A DNA stretch of 64,000 nucleotides. It comes from Prorocentrum cordatum. Lineage: Eukaryota > Sar > Dinophyceae > Prorocentrales > Prorocentraceae. Position 1 is the stretch's first letter; each line of letters opens with the position of its first letter. The notes below the pieces were generated by a model that ran no database searches, had not been told where the DNA came from, and saw only the letters and a list, made by a program, of their open reading frames with translations. A program made the position numbers and the translations under genes. Below, piece after piece: positions 63,241-64,000 of this stretch. Location of the stretch: assembly GCA_963575745.1 (NCBI GenBank), contig CAUYUJ010015016.1:228236-292235 (forward strand), in the 5' to 3' direction.

Positions 63241-64000
63241 CTCCTTTCTCTCCCGAGCACGCCCGAGGCGCTCCCGACCGAGCCGAACGAGTAATTGAAG
63301 ACCACTGTGACCGGGTACACGCCGCGGTTCAGCACCCTGGCCTGCGGCGCAAACGTCGCCGGTATACCCGATCTCCGTCCCTCGGAAGGGAGAGGCAGAG
63401 CGGTGCAGTCATCGTGCTGCCACAGGGTGCGCTGAATAAGGCACGGGGGGTTTTTGGCTGGCCCCAGCGAGCCCCAGCCACGAGGAGGTTCCCCGACCTG
63501 GACCCAAGGAACCGCCCGAGCACCAGAGCCCCTCTGGAGCCCAAACCGGAGGGGTCGTCATTTCAGCGTGTTGAAAATAGGAGAAGCTGCGAGAGGAGGC
63601 AGGGAGCGAGAGGCAGAGGAGGGCGAGGGGGGGCAGCAACGCAAGGACGGGAGGGAAGAGGCGGGGGAGGAGAAAAAGGGGGGGGCGATGACGGAGAGGA
63701 CGACGATGGGTGGGAGTCAGGAGCGAGAAAGGAAGGCGAGGGCAAGGTGAATGGAGTAGTGGAGGGGGGGTGATTACGTAAAGGACGAGGGGTGGGGGGT
63801 GAGAAGGATGGGGCGGTGGGGGAGCTGGGAGGTTGAAGATGAGGCTTCGAACAAAGGATCGAGTTCTAAATTTATGTACCTCAAAAAATATGTTCGCACG
63901 AGACTACGAACAAACAACCTAGAACGTTCCGTAGATATACGAAACATCTTTCGATACTTTCCGCACACTCGACACACACATCAATTCCTGGATACTTCAA
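63241..64000. other. no gene recognised; G-rich stretch
   Basis: GC-rich sequence, then GGGAGAGG-type purine-rich DNA to about 63830, then AT-richer sequence at the window end. No supported feature. Confidence 0.3.

Noticed and set aside
61791-63773. 660-codon plus-strand open frame
   Set aside because: Most of it translates an (ATC)n microsatellite, so it is not a gene.

Overview
The window looks like dinoflagellate nuclear DNA. It is GC-rich and repeat-dense, with long microsatellites and genes split by short, partly non-canonical introns (GT-AG, plus probable GC-AG and GA-AG). Several genes carry copies of the dinoflagellate spliced-leader sequence just upstream of their start codons. A Prorocentrum-like genome is my guess, but nothing here fixes the species. 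No rRNA, tRNA, CRISPR array or bacterial operon was seen.

The main result is a set of large elements bounded by terminal inverted repeats (TIRs). Element 1 (3516-19640, about 16.1 kb) sits inside a 73-bp unit of an older composite repeat; its left flank (2877-3515) and right flank (19641-20757) together match an uninterrupted copy at 39175-40150. Element 1 carries only plus-strand genes, ending with a transposase-like gene (15627-17837), and its spacers hold about 50 copies of a 16-nt hairpin (AGCGRT-NNCG-AYCGCT) not seen elsewhere. Element 2 (45794-55628, about 9.8 kb) has 36-bp TIRs, only minus-strand genes, a different transposase-like gene at its downstream end (48372-45944), and its own hairpin (CCCCT-4 to 6 nt-AGGGG) between genes. 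A weaker third case (36944-41091) has about 99-bp inverted ends, an AT-rich interior and a third motif (TTGTCG...CGACAA). Each element thus has its own short hairpin family, strand-coherent genes and, in elements 1 and 2, a distal transposase-like gene.

Layout: 1-2876 low-complexity DNA. 2877-20757 composite repeat split by element 1. 20760-29100 mostly anonymous DNA with microsatellites and one possible minus-strand gene. 29171-30760 decayed LINE-like element. 31000-35090 plus-strand coding DNA peppered with an in-frame 14-bp cassette encoding AASGA, resuming at 41260 beyond the third element. 35095-36640 array of 21-bp monomers, which recurs as arms of foldback units at 41570-43620 and 45510-45793. 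43680-45370 satellite with a 90-bp unit. 45794-55628 element 2. 55629-58215 GC-rich repeats, an (ACC)n tract and weak minus-strand coding DNA. 60412-62127 minus-strand LTR-retroelement-like remnant. 62280-63240 an (ATC)n tract of about 1 kb.

Many coding segments are broken by frame changes at homopolymer runs or by single in-frame stops. I report these as seen; whether they are assembly errors, decay or recoding cannot be told from sequence alone. All repeat counts and alignments were made by eye.
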